Source: Candidatus Dadabacteria bacterium (lineage in GTDB: Bacteria > Desulfobacterota_D > UBA1144 > Nemesobacterales > Nemesobacteraceae). Taken from it: a DNA stretch of 64,000 nt. The DNA is taken from assembly GCA_009840385.1 (NCBI GenBank), contig VXNX01000006.1:11054-75053 (forward strand). The letters run 5' to 3'. This document shows positions 24,845-35,128 of this stretch, piece by piece. The stretch's first letter is position 1, and each line of letters opens with the position of its first letter. The notes beneath the pieces are model-generated. The model saw nothing but the letters and a program-made list of their open reading frames with translations, made no database searches and was not told where the DNA came from. The translations under genes and the position numbers were made by a program.

Positions 24845-26196
24845 TTACGGAACTAACAAGGGTTATAGATTCCGTAGGGAAAGACAAGGGCATTGATAGA
24901 GAGCGCATAATAAGCGCGGTTGAGGAAGCGGTTCTGTCCGCGGCTGAGAAGCTTCTCAAGTCAAAGAACCAGGACAAGGAACTTGACGTCTACTATAACC
25001 CCGAGGAGGGAGAGGTGGAGCTTTTTGAGTACAAGGAGGTCGTGGAGACCGTAACCGAACCCGAGCTTGAGATCTCTCTTGCGGAAGCGTCCGAACTTGA
25101 TCCCGAAACCGAACTTGGCGACATGATAGGCGTCAAGATAAGTCCCGAATACACGAGAATAGCGATTCACAATGCGAAGCAGAAGGTTCTACAGAAACTC
25201 AAGGAGGCCGAGGGCAAGGTTATATACGAGGAGTTTATCGGCAGGAAAGGAACCATAATCGGCGGCATAGTAAGAAGGATCGACAGAAGGCACATAATAG
25301 TCGATCTGGGAAGAGTTGAAGCCGTCCTGCCCCCGGAACAGCAGGTCCCAAGAGAATATTACAAGATGAAGGAAAGAATACGGGCCGTGCTTCTTGACAT
25401 AAGGGAGTCGCCCCGCGGGGAGCCGAGGCTTATACTGTCGAGGGCTCACGTGAGTTTCGTGACGAGGCTCTTTGAATCTGAAGTTCCCGAGATCGCGGAG
25501 AATATAGTGGAGATAAAGGCGATCTCCAGGGATCCCGGCGGAAGAACGAAGATAGCCGTGGCGTCAAACGATTCGGATGTGGATGCTGTCGGCGCCTGCG
25601 TGGGCATGAGGGGCTCCAGGGTGCAGAGCATCATCCAGGAGCTCAGGGGAGAGAAGGTTGATATAGTTCCCTGGTCAGAAGATCCCGCACGCTACGTCTG
25701 CAACGCCCTTTCTCCGGCTGTCGTCAACAAGGTTGTCATTGATGAGAACAGCCGCTCAATGGAGGTTATAGTCGACGATGACCAGCTTTCTCTTGCCATC
25801 GGAAGGAAGGGGCAAAACGTAAGGCTCGCGTCGCAGCTTACCGAGTGGAAAATTGATATAAAAACCGAATCCAGGGTCAAACAGGAACAGCAGGAGGTGC
25901 TTTCCCTTCTTACGAGTCTGCCGTCTGTGAGCGAGGTTACAGCGAGCCTGCTTTATAATGACGGGTTCTATTCCCTCGAACACATAGCTTTTTGCGAGCC
26001 GGATGTGCTCATGAAGGTGGGGAGCCTCAGTGAAGAAGAGGTTTCCACGCTCCAGAAAGCGGCCCGCGTGGCGCTTATGGAAAAGCTTGAGGAAATGCCT
26101 GTCGAAAGCGAGGCCGAAGCGGCTTCGGACGGAGAAGAGGTTCAACCATCATCGCCTAGTGACGAAGAGGTAGGAGATTTGGGAAAGGGCGACTAG
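24841..26196 (+). CDS. nusA: Transcription termination/antitermination factor NusA
   Basis: 451 residues. NusA binds RNA polymerase and nascent RNA to control pausing, termination and antitermination. Order of domains: N-terminal RNAP-binding (1-125), S1 (about 130-200, RKGTIIGGIVRRIDRRHIIVDLG), KH1 and KH2 (CVGMRGSRVQSIIQELRGEKVDIVPW; IGRKGQNVRLASQLTEW), then one helix-hairpin-helix-like segment (LTSLPSVSEVTASLL) and an acidic tail. It lacks the second C-terminal acidic repeat of E. coli NusA. The ylxR and L7Ae-like genes often present between nusA and infB are absent here. Confidence 0.96.
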   Translation: MITELTRVIDSVGKDKGIDRERIISAVEEAVLSAAEKLLKSKNQDKELDVYYNPEEGEVELFEYKEVVETVTEPELEISLAEASELDPETELGDMIGVKISPEYTRIAIHNAKQKVLQKLKEAEGKVIYEEFIGRKGTIIGGIVRRIDRRHIIVDLGRVEAVLPPEQQVPREYYKMKERIRAVLLDIRESPRGEPRLILSRAHVSFVTRLFESEVPEIAENIVEIKAISRDPGGRTKIAVASNDSDVDAVGACVGMRGSRVQSIIQELRGEKVDIVPWSEDPARYVCNALSPAVVNKVVIDENSRSMEVIVDDDQLSLAIGRKGQNVRLASQLTEWKIDIKTESRVKQEQQEVLSLLTSLPSVSEVTASLLYNDGFYSLEHIAFCEPDVLMKVGSLSEEEVSTLQKAARVALMEKLEEMPVESEAEAASDGEEVQPSSPSDEEVGDLGKGD

Positions 26197-26238
26197 GAAA
26201 AACCACAGCCCCGCAGGGGGAACAGACTTTTTTGAAAT

Positions 26239-28806
26239 ATGCCTAAAGTCAGAATACATCAGATAGCCAAAGAACTGGGAGTAAGCAGTAAAGAGGTAAT
26301 AGCCCAGAGTGCGAAACTTGGAATGAAAGTTACGAGTCATCAAAACGTAGTCTCGAAAATAGATGCCGATAAAATAAGAAAGGCATTTGTTCCCGTAATT
26401 CCCGAAGACGATTCCCAAAAAACAGTGGAGAAGCAGAAGGAAACCGTAAAGGTTTTCAAATCCGAAACGGGCGACTTCGTTGAAAGAAGAACGGGTTCCA
26501 GGGTTATCAGAAGAAGAAAGAAGGTTGTAAAACCGGAGCCCGAGGAGGTAAAAGAGGCCGCCCCGGTCGCCGCAGAAGCTGCGGAGGCTCCCCCGGATCT
26601 CGAAATTCCCGCCCCGCCCGAGTCCGTGGAGGCAGAGGTGGTCGAAGTTCCGAGCGCCGAGAGCGAAGCGGCACCCGAAGAGGCGCTGGAAGTCGCACCG
26701 CCGCCCGAAGCCGGGGTCGAGGTTCCGCAGGAAGACGATATTGAGCTTAAGCCCGAACCGTCCCCCGAACCCGAAAAAATCGTCGAGGAAACAGATGAGC
26801 GGGAAGCGCCAAAGCAGCCGAAGAAGAAAGCAAGAAAAACCAAGGTCCTAAAAGAGGAGATACACGATGAAGAGACCCTCGAGCAGCTTAAAAGGGCGTT
26901 TCGGACCAAGGTTCCGAGCAGAAAAGAATACGTAATACAGAACAAGAAACCCAAGCTTAGGCAGAATTTTGACGGAGCCGGAAAAAACAGGGGGGCTTAC
27001 CCGGCCGACGGCCAGGACGCGCGAGTTCTTCCCGTTTCCCCTGTCCATACTTCGAAGAGGAACATAAAGGTCGGCGAAACGATAGTGGTTTCCGATCTTG
27101 CGAAGCTGATGAGCGTGAAGGCGTCGGAAGTCGTTAAGAAGCTCATGACCATGGGTACGGGTGCCACGATCAACCAGTCGATTGACAGCGATACAGCTGA
27201 ACTTGTCGCCGATGAATTTGGCTTTAACGTGACCGTTGAGAGATTTGTCGAGGAGGACCTGCTTTTTGATCAAGACGAATCGCAGGACACAGAGAAAATG
27301 CCGCGTCCGCCGGTGGTTACGGTCATGGGGCATGTTGACCACGGCAAGACTACCCTTCTTGACTCTATAAGGGAAACCGATGTTGTCGCGGGAGAGGCCG
27401 GCGGAATAACGCAGCACATAGGCGCCTACGCGGTGAAGATAAAAGATTCAACCATAGCCTTCGTGGATACGCCGGGCCACGAGGCGTTTACTTCAATGCG
27501 AGCTCGCGGCGCAAGCATAACGGATATAGTCATTCTGGTCGTGGCGGCGGATGACGGAGTAATGCCCCAGACGGTTGAAGCTGTAAACCATGCTAAGGCG
27601 GCCGGAGTTCCGATCATAGTGGCCATAAACAAAGTAGACAAGGAAGGCGCGGATATTGAAAAAATCAGGAGGGAACTTTCCGAAATAGGTCTCATATCGG
27701 AACAGTGGGGAGGAGACACGCTTTTTGCTGAGGTCTCCGCGAAAAAGAAAAAGGGTATAAGCGAACTCCTTGAACTGGTGCTGCTCCAAGCCGACATACT
27801 TGAACTCAAGGCGTCGCCCGATAAAAAGGCAAACGGCGTGGTGGTAGAGGCTGAACTTGACAAGGGCAGGGGAGCCGTCTCCACGGTTATCGTGAAGGAA
27901 GGGACTCTTCGGGTCGGAGATTGCGTCGTATCGGGAGTTCACAGCGGAAAAATAAGAGCTCTCACCGACGACAAGGGCAAAACGGTAAAAAGCGTCGGCC
28001 CTTCGCTGCCGGTCAAGATAATGGGTCTTTCGGGAGTTGCCGAAGCCGGGGAAAAATTCCACGTAGTAAAGGATGAAAAGACCGCCAGGGAGATAACCTC
28101 TCACCGCCAGAGCAAGATCAGGTCCCGCAAGGTGATTGCCACTCCGAAACTTTCGCTTGAGGATCTTTTCAATTCCATTGAGAACGAAGAAGCCAAGGAA
28201 CTTTCACTCATAATAAAGGCGGATACCCAGGGATCGGTCGAGGCGCTCAGGGACTCCGTTGAGAAACTCTCGACCGAGAAGTGCAGGGTTAAGATCGTTC
28301 ACTCCGGAGCGGGAGGGATAAACGAAACAGACGTGGTTCTGGCAAGCGCGTCAAACGCGGTGGTGATAGGGTTTAACGTCCGCCCGGATGCGAATGCGCT
28401 TAGGATTTCTGAGAAAGAAGGAGTTTCCCTTGAGCTTCATTCCATAATTTACGATGTTGTGAACCGGATAAAAAGCGCGATGGAGGGACTTCTCGAGCCC
28501 TTGCAGAAGGAAGTCGTGGTTGCCCATATGGATGTCAAGGAGCTTTTCCACGTGTCGAGGGTGGGAACTATCGCCGGATGCATGGTTTCTGACGGAAAGG
28601 TAAGCAGGGACAACAGCATCAGGGTGGTTCGGGATGGTACGATCGTTTTTGACGGCAAGGTAAGTTCTCTTAGACGTTTCAAGGAAGACGTGAAAGAGGT
28701 TCTCTCTGGATACGAATGCGGTATAACGATAGAGAATTTCAACGACGTGAAGCAAGGTGATGTCTTTGAACTCTATAAGCTCGAGGAGATAAAACAGGAG
28801 CTTTGA
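26239..28806 (+). CDS. infB: Translation initiation factor IF-2
   Basis: 855 residues. IF-2 is the GTPase that delivers initiator tRNA and joins subunits. The N-terminal IF2_N segment ([21 protein letters not shown]) is followed by a long acidic and Pro/Ala-rich linker (about 85-195), a second IF2_N-type domain (about 275-330), the G domain with G1 [13 protein letters not shown]3 DTPGHE and G4 NKVD, then domains II-IV. The linker is low complexity and variable in the family. No good ribosome site lies at normal distance; AGGGGGAA is about 18 nt upstream. A CCCC-GCA-GGGG hairpin is just before it. Confidence 0.97.
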   Translation: MPKVRIHQIAKELGVSSKEVIAQSAKLGMKVTSHQNVVSKIDADKIRKAFVPVIPEDDSQKTVEKQKETVKVFKSETGDFVERRTGSRVIRRRKKVVKPEPEEVKEAAPVAAEAAEAPPDLEIPAPPESVEAEVVEVPSAESEAAPEEALEVAPPPEAGVEVPQEDDIELKPEPSPEPEKIVEETDEREAPKQPKKKARKTKVLKEEIHDEETLEQLKRAFRTKVPSRKEYVIQNKKPKLRQNFDGAGKNRGAYPADGQDARVLPVSPVHTSKRNIKVGETIVVSDLAKLMSVKASEVVKKLMTMGTGATINQSIDSDTAELVADEFGFNVTVERFVEEDLLFDQDESQDTEKMPRPPVVTVMGHVDHGKTTLLDSIRETDVVAGEAGGITQHIGAYAVKIKDSTIAFVDTPGHEAFTSMRARGASITDIVILVVAADDGVMPQTVEAVNHAKAAGVPIIVAINKVDKEGADIEKIRRELSEIGLISEQWGGDTLFAEVSAKKKKGISELLELVLLQADILELKASPDKKANGVVVEAELDKGRGAVSTVIVKEGTLRVGDCVVSGVHSGKIRALTDDKGKTVKSVGPSLPVKIMGLSGVAEAGEKFHVVKDEKTAREITSHRQSKIRSRKVIATPKLSLEDLFNSIENEEAKELSLIIKADTQGSVEALRDSVEKLSTEKCRVKIVHSGAGGINETDVVLASASNAVVIGFNVRPDANALRISEKEGVSLELHSIIYDVVNRIKSAMEGLLEPLQKEVVVAHMDVKELFHVSRVGTIAGCMVSDGKVSRDNSIRVVRDGTIVFDGKVSSLRRFKEDVKEVLSGYECGITIENFNDVKQGDVFELYKLEEIKQEL

Positions 28807-28820
28807 TATCTAGGTCTTAA

Positions 28821-29111
28821 ATGGTTGTGGGCATAGCGAGATTTGAACTCTACATGTCGGGCAACAGGTCTTTGAAAGATAAAAGGCGCCTGATCAAAAG
28901 CCTTGTGGAAAGAGCAAGGTCAAAATTCCCGAGCCTATCCATGACTGAAGTTGATTCCCTGGACCTAAAAGACAAGGCTACTATAGGGCTTGGATACGTT
29001 TCCAACGATGCCTCTCTGGTAAATTCTGTTCTGGACAAAGTGATTTCCTATATTGAAAGCACGGGAAATTTCCGCATGGGGGAGAAAGAGATAGAGATCC
29101 TCCATTTCTAG
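28821..29111 (+). CDS. ylxP: YlxP/DUF503 family protein
   Basis: 96 residues. DUF503 proteins have a ferredoxin-like fold and sit regularly between infB and rbfA in Firmicutes and Deltaproteobacteria-like genomes; the molecular role is not established. The family start 'VVGIARFELYMSGNRSLKDKRRLIKSLVERARSKF' is complete, as is the central ATIGLGYVSND segment. It is 14 bp from the infB stop and 10 bp from the rbfA start, so it is part of the same transcript. The name is by family and position only. Confidence 0.9.
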   Translation: MVVGIARFELYMSGNRSLKDKRRLIKSLVERARSKFPSLSMTEVDSLDLKDKATIGLGYVSNDASLVNSVLDKVISYIESTGNFRMGEKEIEILHF

Positions 29112-29121
29112 GTGACCGAAA

Positions 29122-29475
29122 ATGGCTCACAGCTACAAAAGATCTGCGCGGATATCCGATCTTCTCATAAAAGAAATATCCGAGATGCTGGTGCGCGGAA
29201 AGATCAAGGATCCGAGGGTGTCGTCAGTGAGTATAACGGCTGTGAGAGTTACAGACGACATGGGTTACGCGAAGGTTTTTTTCACGTCTTTTGACGAACA
29301 CTCAGATACCCAAGAGATGCTCGAAGGGCTAAAAAACGCCACCGGCTACATAAGAAGTGCCCTCTTAAAAAAACTGAGGATAAAAAAAATCCCGAACATA
29401 GAATTCGAGTATGACGCTCTTGTGGAAAAACGGGCGAGGATTGACGAACTGATAAGGGGTGTGTCGGATGAGTAA
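29122..29475 (+). CDS. rbfA: Ribosome-binding factor A (RbfA)
   Basis: 117 residues. RbfA is a KH-like 30S assembly factor that matures the 5' end of 16S rRNA. The N-terminal RSARISDLLIKEISEML, the strand VSITAVRVTDDMGYAKVFFT, and the C-terminal IPNIEFEYD are all typical. Length is normal. Its end overlaps the start of nrnA by 8 bp. Confidence 0.95.
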   Translation: MAHSYKRSARISDLLIKEISEMLVRGKIKDPRVSSVSITAVRVTDDMGYAKVFFTSFDEHSDTQEMLEGLKNATGYIRSALLKKLRIKKIPNIEFEYDALVEKRARIDELIRGVSDE

Positions 29476-30430
29476 CCTGGACAATATCCTTAATCTTATA
29501 GGGGCAAACCAGAGATTTCTCGTCGTTTCCCACGAGAATCCGGATTGCGACGCTCTGGGTTCAACCATAGCTATGGCGCTTGTTCTTCGCGAGCTGGGGA
29601 AGGATGTGATTATGTACAACAAAGACGGGGTTCCTGATCACCTGCGGTTTCTTCCCGGGTGCTCAGGCCTCACCGATTCTCTTGATCACGTTACGGATGA
29701 CGTGGAAGTGGTAATGCTTCTTGACTGCGCTGATATCTCTCGACCTGGAAGAGAATTTGAGAATTTAATCTCGAACAACGATTTTACGCTCGCATTTGTT
29801 GACCACCATGCGAGCAACGGCGCGAACTCTGAGTACTGCCTTATAGATGAAAAAGCATCTTCTACGGGAGTTATTCTCTACAGAATGATAAAGCGGATCG
29901 GGATTTTCATAAGCCCGGAGGTTGCGGAGTGTCTTTTCTCCACGATAGTCGGCGATACGGGTTCTTTCCGGTATTCGAACACCTGTTCTGAGACATTCAC
30001 AATCGCCGCTGAACTGGTCGACCACGGAGCCGACCCGGAGAAGATCTCAAGACTCATCTATGATAATGAACCTCTCAGAAAGGTTATGCTGAGAACCTTG
30101 GCAATGAACACCCTCGAGGTAGCCGGGAAAATCGCTTTTCTGCACGTGTCAAGCGAAATGTTCGAACAGACCGGCACCGAAAAAGAGCATACCGAAGGTA
30201 TTGTGAGCATGGCGAGGTCGATTGAAGGGATTGAAGTCGCGGTTTTCCTGAGACAGGAATCCGCTCTAGATTGGAAAGTGAGCCTACGCTCCAAGGAGTA
30301 CGTGGACGTGGCGCGGATTGCCGGGCGCTACGGCGGGGGAGGACACCGCAGGGCCGCAGGCTGCGTGATTTCCGCTCCGCTTGATACCGTAAAGCGAAGG
30401 CTTCTCAGTTCGATCGAGAAAGCGATGTGA
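29468..30430 (+). CDS. nrnA: NrnA-type DHH/DHHA1 phosphoesterase (oligoribonuclease / pAp phosphatase)
   Basis: 320 residues from ATG 29468, which has AAGGGG 8 nt upstream; an upstream GTG at 29459 is less likely. NrnA degrades short oligoribonucleotides and dephosphorylates 3'-phosphoadenosine 5'-phosphate. Metal-binding motifs are SHENPDCDALGST (DHH motif I, about 20-32), LLDCAD, and VDHHASN (DHH). The C-terminal DHHA1 domain ends in GRYGGGGHRRAAGC, the substrate-binding GGGH loop. The position between rbfA and truB is conserved in many bacteria. Confidence 0.94.
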   Translation: MSNLDNILNLIGANQRFLVVSHENPDCDALGSTIAMALVLRELGKDVIMYNKDGVPDHLRFLPGCSGLTDSLDHVTDDVEVVMLLDCADISRPGREFENLISNNDFTLAFVDHHASNGANSEYCLIDEKASSTGVILYRMIKRIGIFISPEVAECLFSTIVGDTGSFRYSNTCSETFTIAAELVDHGADPEKISRLIYDNEPLRKVMLRTLAMNTLEVAGKIAFLHVSSEMFEQTGTEKEHTEGIVSMARSIEGIEVAVFLRQESALDWKVSLRSKEYVDVARIAGRYGGGGHRRAAGCVISAPLDTVKRRLLSSIEKAM

Positions 30431-31341
30431 TGGACGGAGTCATGATTCTCGATAAACCCAGGGGCTGTACATCCGCCCAGGCGCTTAACAGGGTAAAAAA
30501 AGCCGTGGGAGCGAAAAAGGCGGGTCATACGGGAACCCTGGACCCGTTTGCGACTGGAGTTCTGCCCGTGTGCTTTGACCAGGCGACAAAAGCTATTCCT
30601 TACCTCAGAGACGATATAAAGGAATACGAGGCCGAGATGACTTTAGGCGTATCAACCGATACCATGGACGACACCGGCACGGTCACCGGGCGGGTGAGCG
30701 CGGAACATATCGGCAGGGATGAGGTGCGGGAGGTTATAGAAGGGTTTTCGGGAGAGATAATGCAGGTTCCCCCTATGTATTCAGCCGCGAAGGTTTCGGG
30801 TACGAAGCTCTACGCCCTCGCGAGAGCTGGAAAGGAGATTGAAAGGGAACCGAAGAGGGTTAGGATAGAGGAAATAAGGCTTCTTCACTTCTCTTACCCG
30901 AAAGCGACTTTTTACGTTAGGTGTTCCCGGGGAACCTACGTAAGGGTGATTGCCTCGGATGCCGGGGGGAAACTGGGCTGCGGGGCCCATCTTTCCGAAC
31001 TCAGGAGGCTTAGAAGCGGTCCCTTTGCGCTAAGCGATGCAAACAGTATTGAGGATGTGGAGTCCGGAAACTACAATATTCTTCCGTTGGATGAGGTCCT
31101 GGCGGGCTATCCGAGGGTTTATCTGGAAGGGGGTCTGTGCGAGAGTGTGCGTAACGGAATCCCTCTTTCCCGAGAAGCCCTTTCGGGCGTGGAATTGCCC
31201 GAATTTAAAAATAGGGATATAATCACCGTGTTTTGCCGGAAGACGATTCTTTCCATCTGTGAGGCGAAAACTGATTCCGATGAATTTGAGTATATGGGAG
31301 ATAAGGATATAGTGTTTCGGCATTTAAGAGTGTTTAACTGA
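30430..31341 (+). CDS. truB: tRNA pseudouridine-55 synthase TruB
   Basis: 303 residues from ATG 30430; a GTG three bases earlier is an alternative. TruB makes the pseudouridine 55 in the T-loop of tRNAs. The motif GHTGTLDPFATGVLPVC carries the catalytic Asp (about residue 38). Further TruB segments are VPPMYSAAKVSGTKLYALARAG and RCSRGTYVRVIASDAG. The C-terminal PUA-like part is present. The start overlaps the nrnA stop, so translation is probably coupled. Confidence 0.96.
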   Translation: MDGVMILDKPRGCTSAQALNRVKKAVGAKKAGHTGTLDPFATGVLPVCFDQATKAIPYLRDDIKEYEAEMTLGVSTDTMDDTGTVTGRVSAEHIGRDEVREVIEGFSGEIMQVPPMYSAAKVSGTKLYALARAGKEIEREPKRVRIEEIRLLHFSYPKATFYVRCSRGTYVRVIASDAGGKLGCGAHLSELRRLRSGPFALSDANSIEDVESGNYNILPLDEVLAGYPRVYLEGGLCESVRNGIPLSREALSGVELPEFKNRDIITVFCRKTILSICEAKTDSDEFEYMGDKDIVFRHLRVFN

Positions 31342-31370
31342 TCAGGCAAGGGTCTAGGAGGAAGTAATTT

Positions 31371-31640
31371 ATGTCTTTGCAAAAGGAAGATAAGGTGCGA
31401 ATCATAAGCGAGTTTCAGAAGCATGAGAACGACGTGGGTTCGGCCGAGGTTCAGATAGGGATTCTGAACGGAAAGATACAGGAACTGTCGGAGCATGTGA
31501 AAAGGGCGCCCAAGGACAACCATTCAAGAAAAGGACTGGTTTCAATGGTCGCCAAGAGAAGAAAGCTGCTCAATTACGTAAAGAGGGTAAGACCGGAAGA
31601 GTACGGTAAGCTGATTGAGACCCTTGGGCTAAGAAGATAA
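31371..31640 (+). CDS. rpsO: 30S ribosomal protein S15
   Basis: 89 residues, the standard length. S15 binds the central domain of 16S rRNA. The S15 signature DVGSAEVQIGILNGKIQELSEHVKRAPKDNHSRKGL is complete, followed by LVSMVAKRRKLLNYV. AGGAGGAAG provides a strong ribosome site. It is followed directly by pnp, the usual order. In E. coli S15 represses its own translation through a pseudoknot; no such structure was examined here. Confidence 0.98.
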   Translation: MSLQKEDKVRIISEFQKHENDVGSAEVQIGILNGKIQELSEHVKRAPKDNHSRKGLVSMVAKRRKLLNYVKRVRPEEYGKLIETLGLRR

Positions 31641-31666
31641 GGAAGTAATGTTTTGGAGGAAATGAA

Positions 31667-33775
31667 TTGACTGAACAAACAAGAGAAATGGAAGCGGAGC
31701 TGTTCGGAGCTAAGCTGCGCCTTGAAACAGGAAGGCTTGCCAAACAGGCAAACGGAGCGGTGCTCGCTTCCTGCGGAGGAACTACCGTGCTTGCCACGGT
31801 CGTTGCCTCGGAAGAAAAAATAGAAGATGATTTCCTGCCGCTTACGGTTAACTATCAGGAAAAATCATTCGCGGCCGGGAAAATTCCCGGAGGTTATTTT
31901 AAGAGGGAAGGACGTCCCAGCGAAAAGGAAATCCTTACGTCAAGGCTTATTGACAGGCCGGTAAGGCCGCTTATACCCAAGGGCTTTTCTTATTCCACCC
32001 AGGTTATAGTTACGGTTATTTCCGCTGACGGCAGAAACGCTACGGACGTTCTGTCGGTGATAGCGTCTTCAGCTGCGCTTATGGTATCGGATGTTCCGTT
32101 TGCCGGGCCCATAGCGGCTCTTACCGTCGGAAAAGTAGACGGCGAGCTTGTTATAAACCCCTCTCCCGAGCAGCTTGAAACCAGCACTATGGAAATAACC
32201 GTCGCGGGCACAGAAGAGGCCATCGTGATGGTCGAGGGCGGCGCGAAGGAAGTAAGCGAGGCCGAGGTGGTGGAAGCTCTCATGGTTGCCCACGGGGGGA
32301 TTAAGGAAATCGTTTCTTTCGAGAACCGTTTCGTTGAAGGAATCGGGAAGGAAAAAAGAGAAGTCCCCGCCGTCGAAACGGACGAAGCGCTTGAAAGCGA
32401 GGTTCGTTCATCCGCGCTCCCTTCTCTTGAGCAGGGGATAGTGGCTGATTCAAAGGACGGCAGAAAGAAACTTATAAACCAAGCTTATGAAGAAACGGTA
32501 AAAAAACTGGTTGAGGAACGCCCGGAAGACAAATCCAAGATTGACAAGTCGTTTGAGGAGTTGATCAAAGATTCCGTGAGAAGCAAGATAGTGGAGGGTA
32601 CAAGACCCGACGGAAGGGACTACACGACGGTAAGGCCCATATGGGGTGAAGTGGGTCTTCTTGAGAGAACCCACGGTTCAGCGCTCTTTACCCGCGGGGA
32701 AACCCAGGCCATAGTCGTCACGACCCTGGGAAGTTCATACGACGAGCAGAGAATAGACGCGCTTGAAGGCGACCAGACAAGAAGTTTCATGCTGCATTAC
32801 AACTTTCCTCCCTACTCCGTCGGAGAGACGAGCTTCCGGCTGGGTCCCGGCAGAAGAGAAATAGGGCACGGCGCGCTTGCCGCCCGGGCGATAGAACCCG
32901 TGTTGCCGGATAAAGAAGACTTTCCCTACACTATCAGGATCGTTTCCGAAATACTTGAATCAAACGGTTCCTCCTCAATGGCGACTGTGTGCGGTTCCTC
33001 GATGTCTCTTATGGACGCGGGCGTGCCTATAAGTGCCCCCGTGGCCGGCATAGCTATGGGACTTATAAAGGAAGGGGACAATTTCGTCGTTCTCTCTGAT
33101 ATTCTTGGTGATGAGGACCACCTTGGGGACATGGATTTCAAGGTGGCTGGCACCCAGGGCGGTATTACCGCCTTGCAGATGGATATTAAAATAACCGGCA
33201 TAAACGAAGATGTTCTCACAACCGCACTTGCTCAGGCAAAAGATGGCAGAATGCATATCCTCGGGAAGATGGAAGAGGTAATTAGCGGACCCAAAGAAGA
33301 GCTTTCCGAATACGCTCCGAGAATCCTTACGATCCAGGTAAAGCCGGATAAGGTCAAGGTTGTTATAGGCTCCGGCGGCAAGACTATAAAGCAGATAGTC
33401 GAGGACACGGGAGCGCAGATAGATATACAGGATGACGGTCTGGTCAAGATTTTCTCCCCCGATTATGAAGCCTGCAAGAAAGCTGAGAATTATATAAAAA
33501 GAATCGTTGAGGATGTCGTTGCCGGCAAGCTCTATGTCGGCGTGGTTAAGCGTATCCTGGATTTCGGAGCGATAGTTGAGCTGGGTCCTGGAAAAGACGG
33601 GCTTCTGCACATTTCCGAACTTGAAAACCGCAGGGTCGAAAAGGTAACCGATATCCTGAACGAAAAGGATGAGGTTCTAGTAAAGTGCCTCGCGGTTGAG
33701 CGTGACGGAAGGGTGAGGCTCAGCAGAAAGGCCGTGCTTGACCAGAACATAGAAGATTACAGAGTTTCCGACTAA
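31667..33775 (+). CDS. pnp: Polyribonucleotide nucleotidyltransferase (PNPase)
   Basis: 702 residues. PNPase is a 3'-5' phosphorolytic exoribonuclease of RNA decay. The TTG start at 31667 is favoured because GGAGG lies 7 nt before it and the ATG in between (31662) is stopped at once. Two RNase PH domains (the first with ASCGGTTVLATVV; the second with FTRGETQAIVVTTLG, the catalytic half), the KH domain (VIGSGGKTIKQIVEDTGAQI) and the S1 domain (GVVKRILDFGAIVELGPGKDGLLHISEL) are all in order. Length normal. Confidence 0.97.
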   Translation: MTEQTREMEAELFGAKLRLETGRLAKQANGAVLASCGGTTVLATVVASEEKIEDDFLPLTVNYQEKSFAAGKIPGGYFKREGRPSEKEILTSRLIDRPVRPLIPKGFSYSTQVIVTVISADGRNATDVLSVIASSAALMVSDVPFAGPIAALTVGKVDGELVINPSPEQLETSTMEITVAGTEEAIVMVEGGAKEVSEAEVVEALMVAHGGIKEIVSFENRFVEGIGKEKREVPAVETDEALESEVRSSALPSLEQGIVADSKDGRKKLINQAYEETVKKLVEERPEDKSKIDKSFEELIKDSVRSKIVEGTRPDGRDYTTVRPIWGEVGLLERTHGSALFTRGETQAIVVTTLGSSYDEQRIDALEGDQTRSFMLHYNFPPYSVGETSFRLGPGRREIGHGALAARAIEPVLPDKEDFPYTIRIVSEILESNGSSSMATVCGSSMSLMDAGVPISAPVAGIAMGLIKEGDNFVVLSDILGDEDHLGDMDFKVAGTQGGITALQMDIKITGINEDVLTTALAQAKDGRMHILGKMEEVISGPKEELSEYAPRILTIQVKPDKVKVVIGSGGKTIKQIVEDTGAQIDIQDDGLVKIFSPDYEACKKAENYIKRIVEDVVAGKLYVGVVKRILDFGAIVELGPGKDGLLHISELENRRVEKVTDILNEKDEVLVKCLAVERDGRVRLSRKAVLDQNIEDYRVSD

Positions 33776-33784
33776 TCCGCGCAG

Positions 33785-34717
33785 TTGAGTCTTTCTCGGG
33801 AAAAACCGAAGCTGATAGTTGTCTTAGGACCTACAGCTTCGGGCAAAACCGAAATTGCACTGGAAATAGCCGGCAGAACCGGCGCTTGCATAATAAGCGC
33901 CGATTCCGTTCAGGTCTACAGGCATTTCGATATAGGCAGTGCCAAACCCACCGAAGAGCAAAGACGGGAAATTCCCCATTTCCTTATAGATATTGTAGAC
34001 CCCGACGAGGGTTTTAACGCCGGCACTTACATGAGGCTTGCCCTTGATCGCATCAGTAGGCTTGTCGCGGACGGCAAGAAAATAGTTGTGGTCGGGGGAA
34101 CTTTTCTTTACGTAAAGGCCCTTCTTTACGGGCTTCTTGAAGGCGTTGAGATTGATCGGGAATTCAGAGATAGCCTCGCGCGGGAGAGGGATGCGAAGGG
34201 AGTCGTGTCCCTTTACAAAAGACTTGAATCCATAGACCCGGTGTCCGCCGGGCGGATAAATCCGAATGATTACGTAAGAATTGAGAGGGCGCTGGAGGTC
34301 TATCATGCAACTGGGGAGAGAATGTCGGATCACCAGCGGCGCCACGGTTTTGCGGAACAAAGGTTTAATGCGCTTAAGATAGGTCTCCTCGGGGAGCGGG
34401 AGCAACTGCGCCGCACTATAGACGAAAGAGTCGATGCGATGATTGGCCGTGGCTGGGTTGAAGAGGTCGAGGCCATAAGAGTTAGGGGATACGGACCTGA
34501 CTTAAAACCTATGAAGTCTATAGGTTACAAGCGGATCAATGAATTCCTCGATGGTCAGCTTGATCTGAAGACGGCGGTTGAAAAAATAAAGACGGACACG
34601 AAAAGATTTTCCAAAAGACAGTCCACCTGGCTCCGCGCGGATGACAGCATAAAATGGTTTGATCCCGCAGATGGAAAGAGGCCCATACTTGAGGCATGCA
34701 GCGAGTTTCTCGGCTAA
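33785..34717 (+). CDS. miaA: tRNA dimethylallyltransferase MiaA
   Basis: 310 residues, TTG start with no better ATG nearby. MiaA adds a dimethylallyl group to A37 of tRNAs reading UNN codons. The P-loop VLGPTASGKTEIALEI, the SADSVQVYRHFDIGSAKP segment, and the GGTFLYVKALLYG motif are complete; the zinc-free C-terminal part has MKSIGYKRINEFLDG. It follows pnp after 9 bp and is the last gene on this strand before the converging ccmH. Confidence 0.96.
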   Translation: MSLSREKPKLIVVLGPTASGKTEIALEIAGRTGACIISADSVQVYRHFDIGSAKPTEEQRREIPHFLIDIVDPDEGFNAGTYMRLALDRISRLVADGKKIVVVGGTFLYVKALLYGLLEGVEIDREFRDSLARERDAKGVVSLYKRLESIDPVSAGRINPNDYVRIERALEVYHATGERMSDHQRRHGFAEQRFNALKIGLLGEREQLRRTIDERVDAMIGRGWVEEVEAIRVRGYGPDLKPMKSIGYKRINEFLDGQLDLKTAVEKIKTDTKRFSKRQSTWLRADDSIKWFDPADGKRPILEACSEFLG

Positions 34718-34744
34718 CCGCTTCTTTGGTTATTTCTTTTCCTC
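34718..34744 (+). terminator. Weak candidate terminator after miaA
   Basis: TAACC and GGTTA pair around an 8-nt loop, followed by TTTCTTTT. The stem is only five pairs; listed because it lies exactly between converging genes. Confidence 0.3.
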
Positions 34745-35128
34745 AACTTTGTATGCGTAAATAGTTCTCAGGATTATCGCTCCGCCGATGAGAACAGAGA
34801 GTATGGGCAAAAGCCATAAAATCGCGCTGAATCCCCTCGGTGGAGGGGATGCGAGAATAGTTTCTCCATAGCTGGCAACAAAATAATCTATTATTTCTTC
34901 CCTCGAGTTTCCTTCAAGAAGCTTTGTTTTAATGACAGCCCTCATGTCCCGGGCAAGCTGTGCGTTTGACTCCGCGACGCTCTGTCCCTCGCACACGGGG
35001 CACATGAGTTCTCCTGCGATGTCGGCTATTTGGTCTTCAAGCGTGTCTGCACCCACATGGAAGGCGATGAAAAAGGCTAGGGACAAGAAAAGTCCCATGC
35101 TTAGAGTTTTACGAAGAGAAGAGTTCAT
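34730..35128 (-). CDS. ccmH: Cytochrome c maturation protein CcmH (CycL type)
   Basis: 132 residues. CcmH reduces the apocytochrome CXXCH cysteines and works with CcmF. A signal peptide (residues 8-28) is followed by the redox motif LMCPVCEGQSVAESNA (about 41-56) and FVASYGETILASPP, then a C-terminal membrane helix. It overlaps the upstream ccmG gene by 4 bp. The two make a minus-strand pair separate from ccmF at the start of the window. Confidence 0.93.
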   Translation of the reverse strand: MNSSLRKTLSMGLFLSLAFFIAFHVGADTLEDQIADIAGELMCPVCEGQSVAESNAQLARDMRAVIKTKLLEGNSREEIIDYFVASYGETILASPPPRGFSAILWLLPILSVLIGGAIILRTIYAYKVEEKK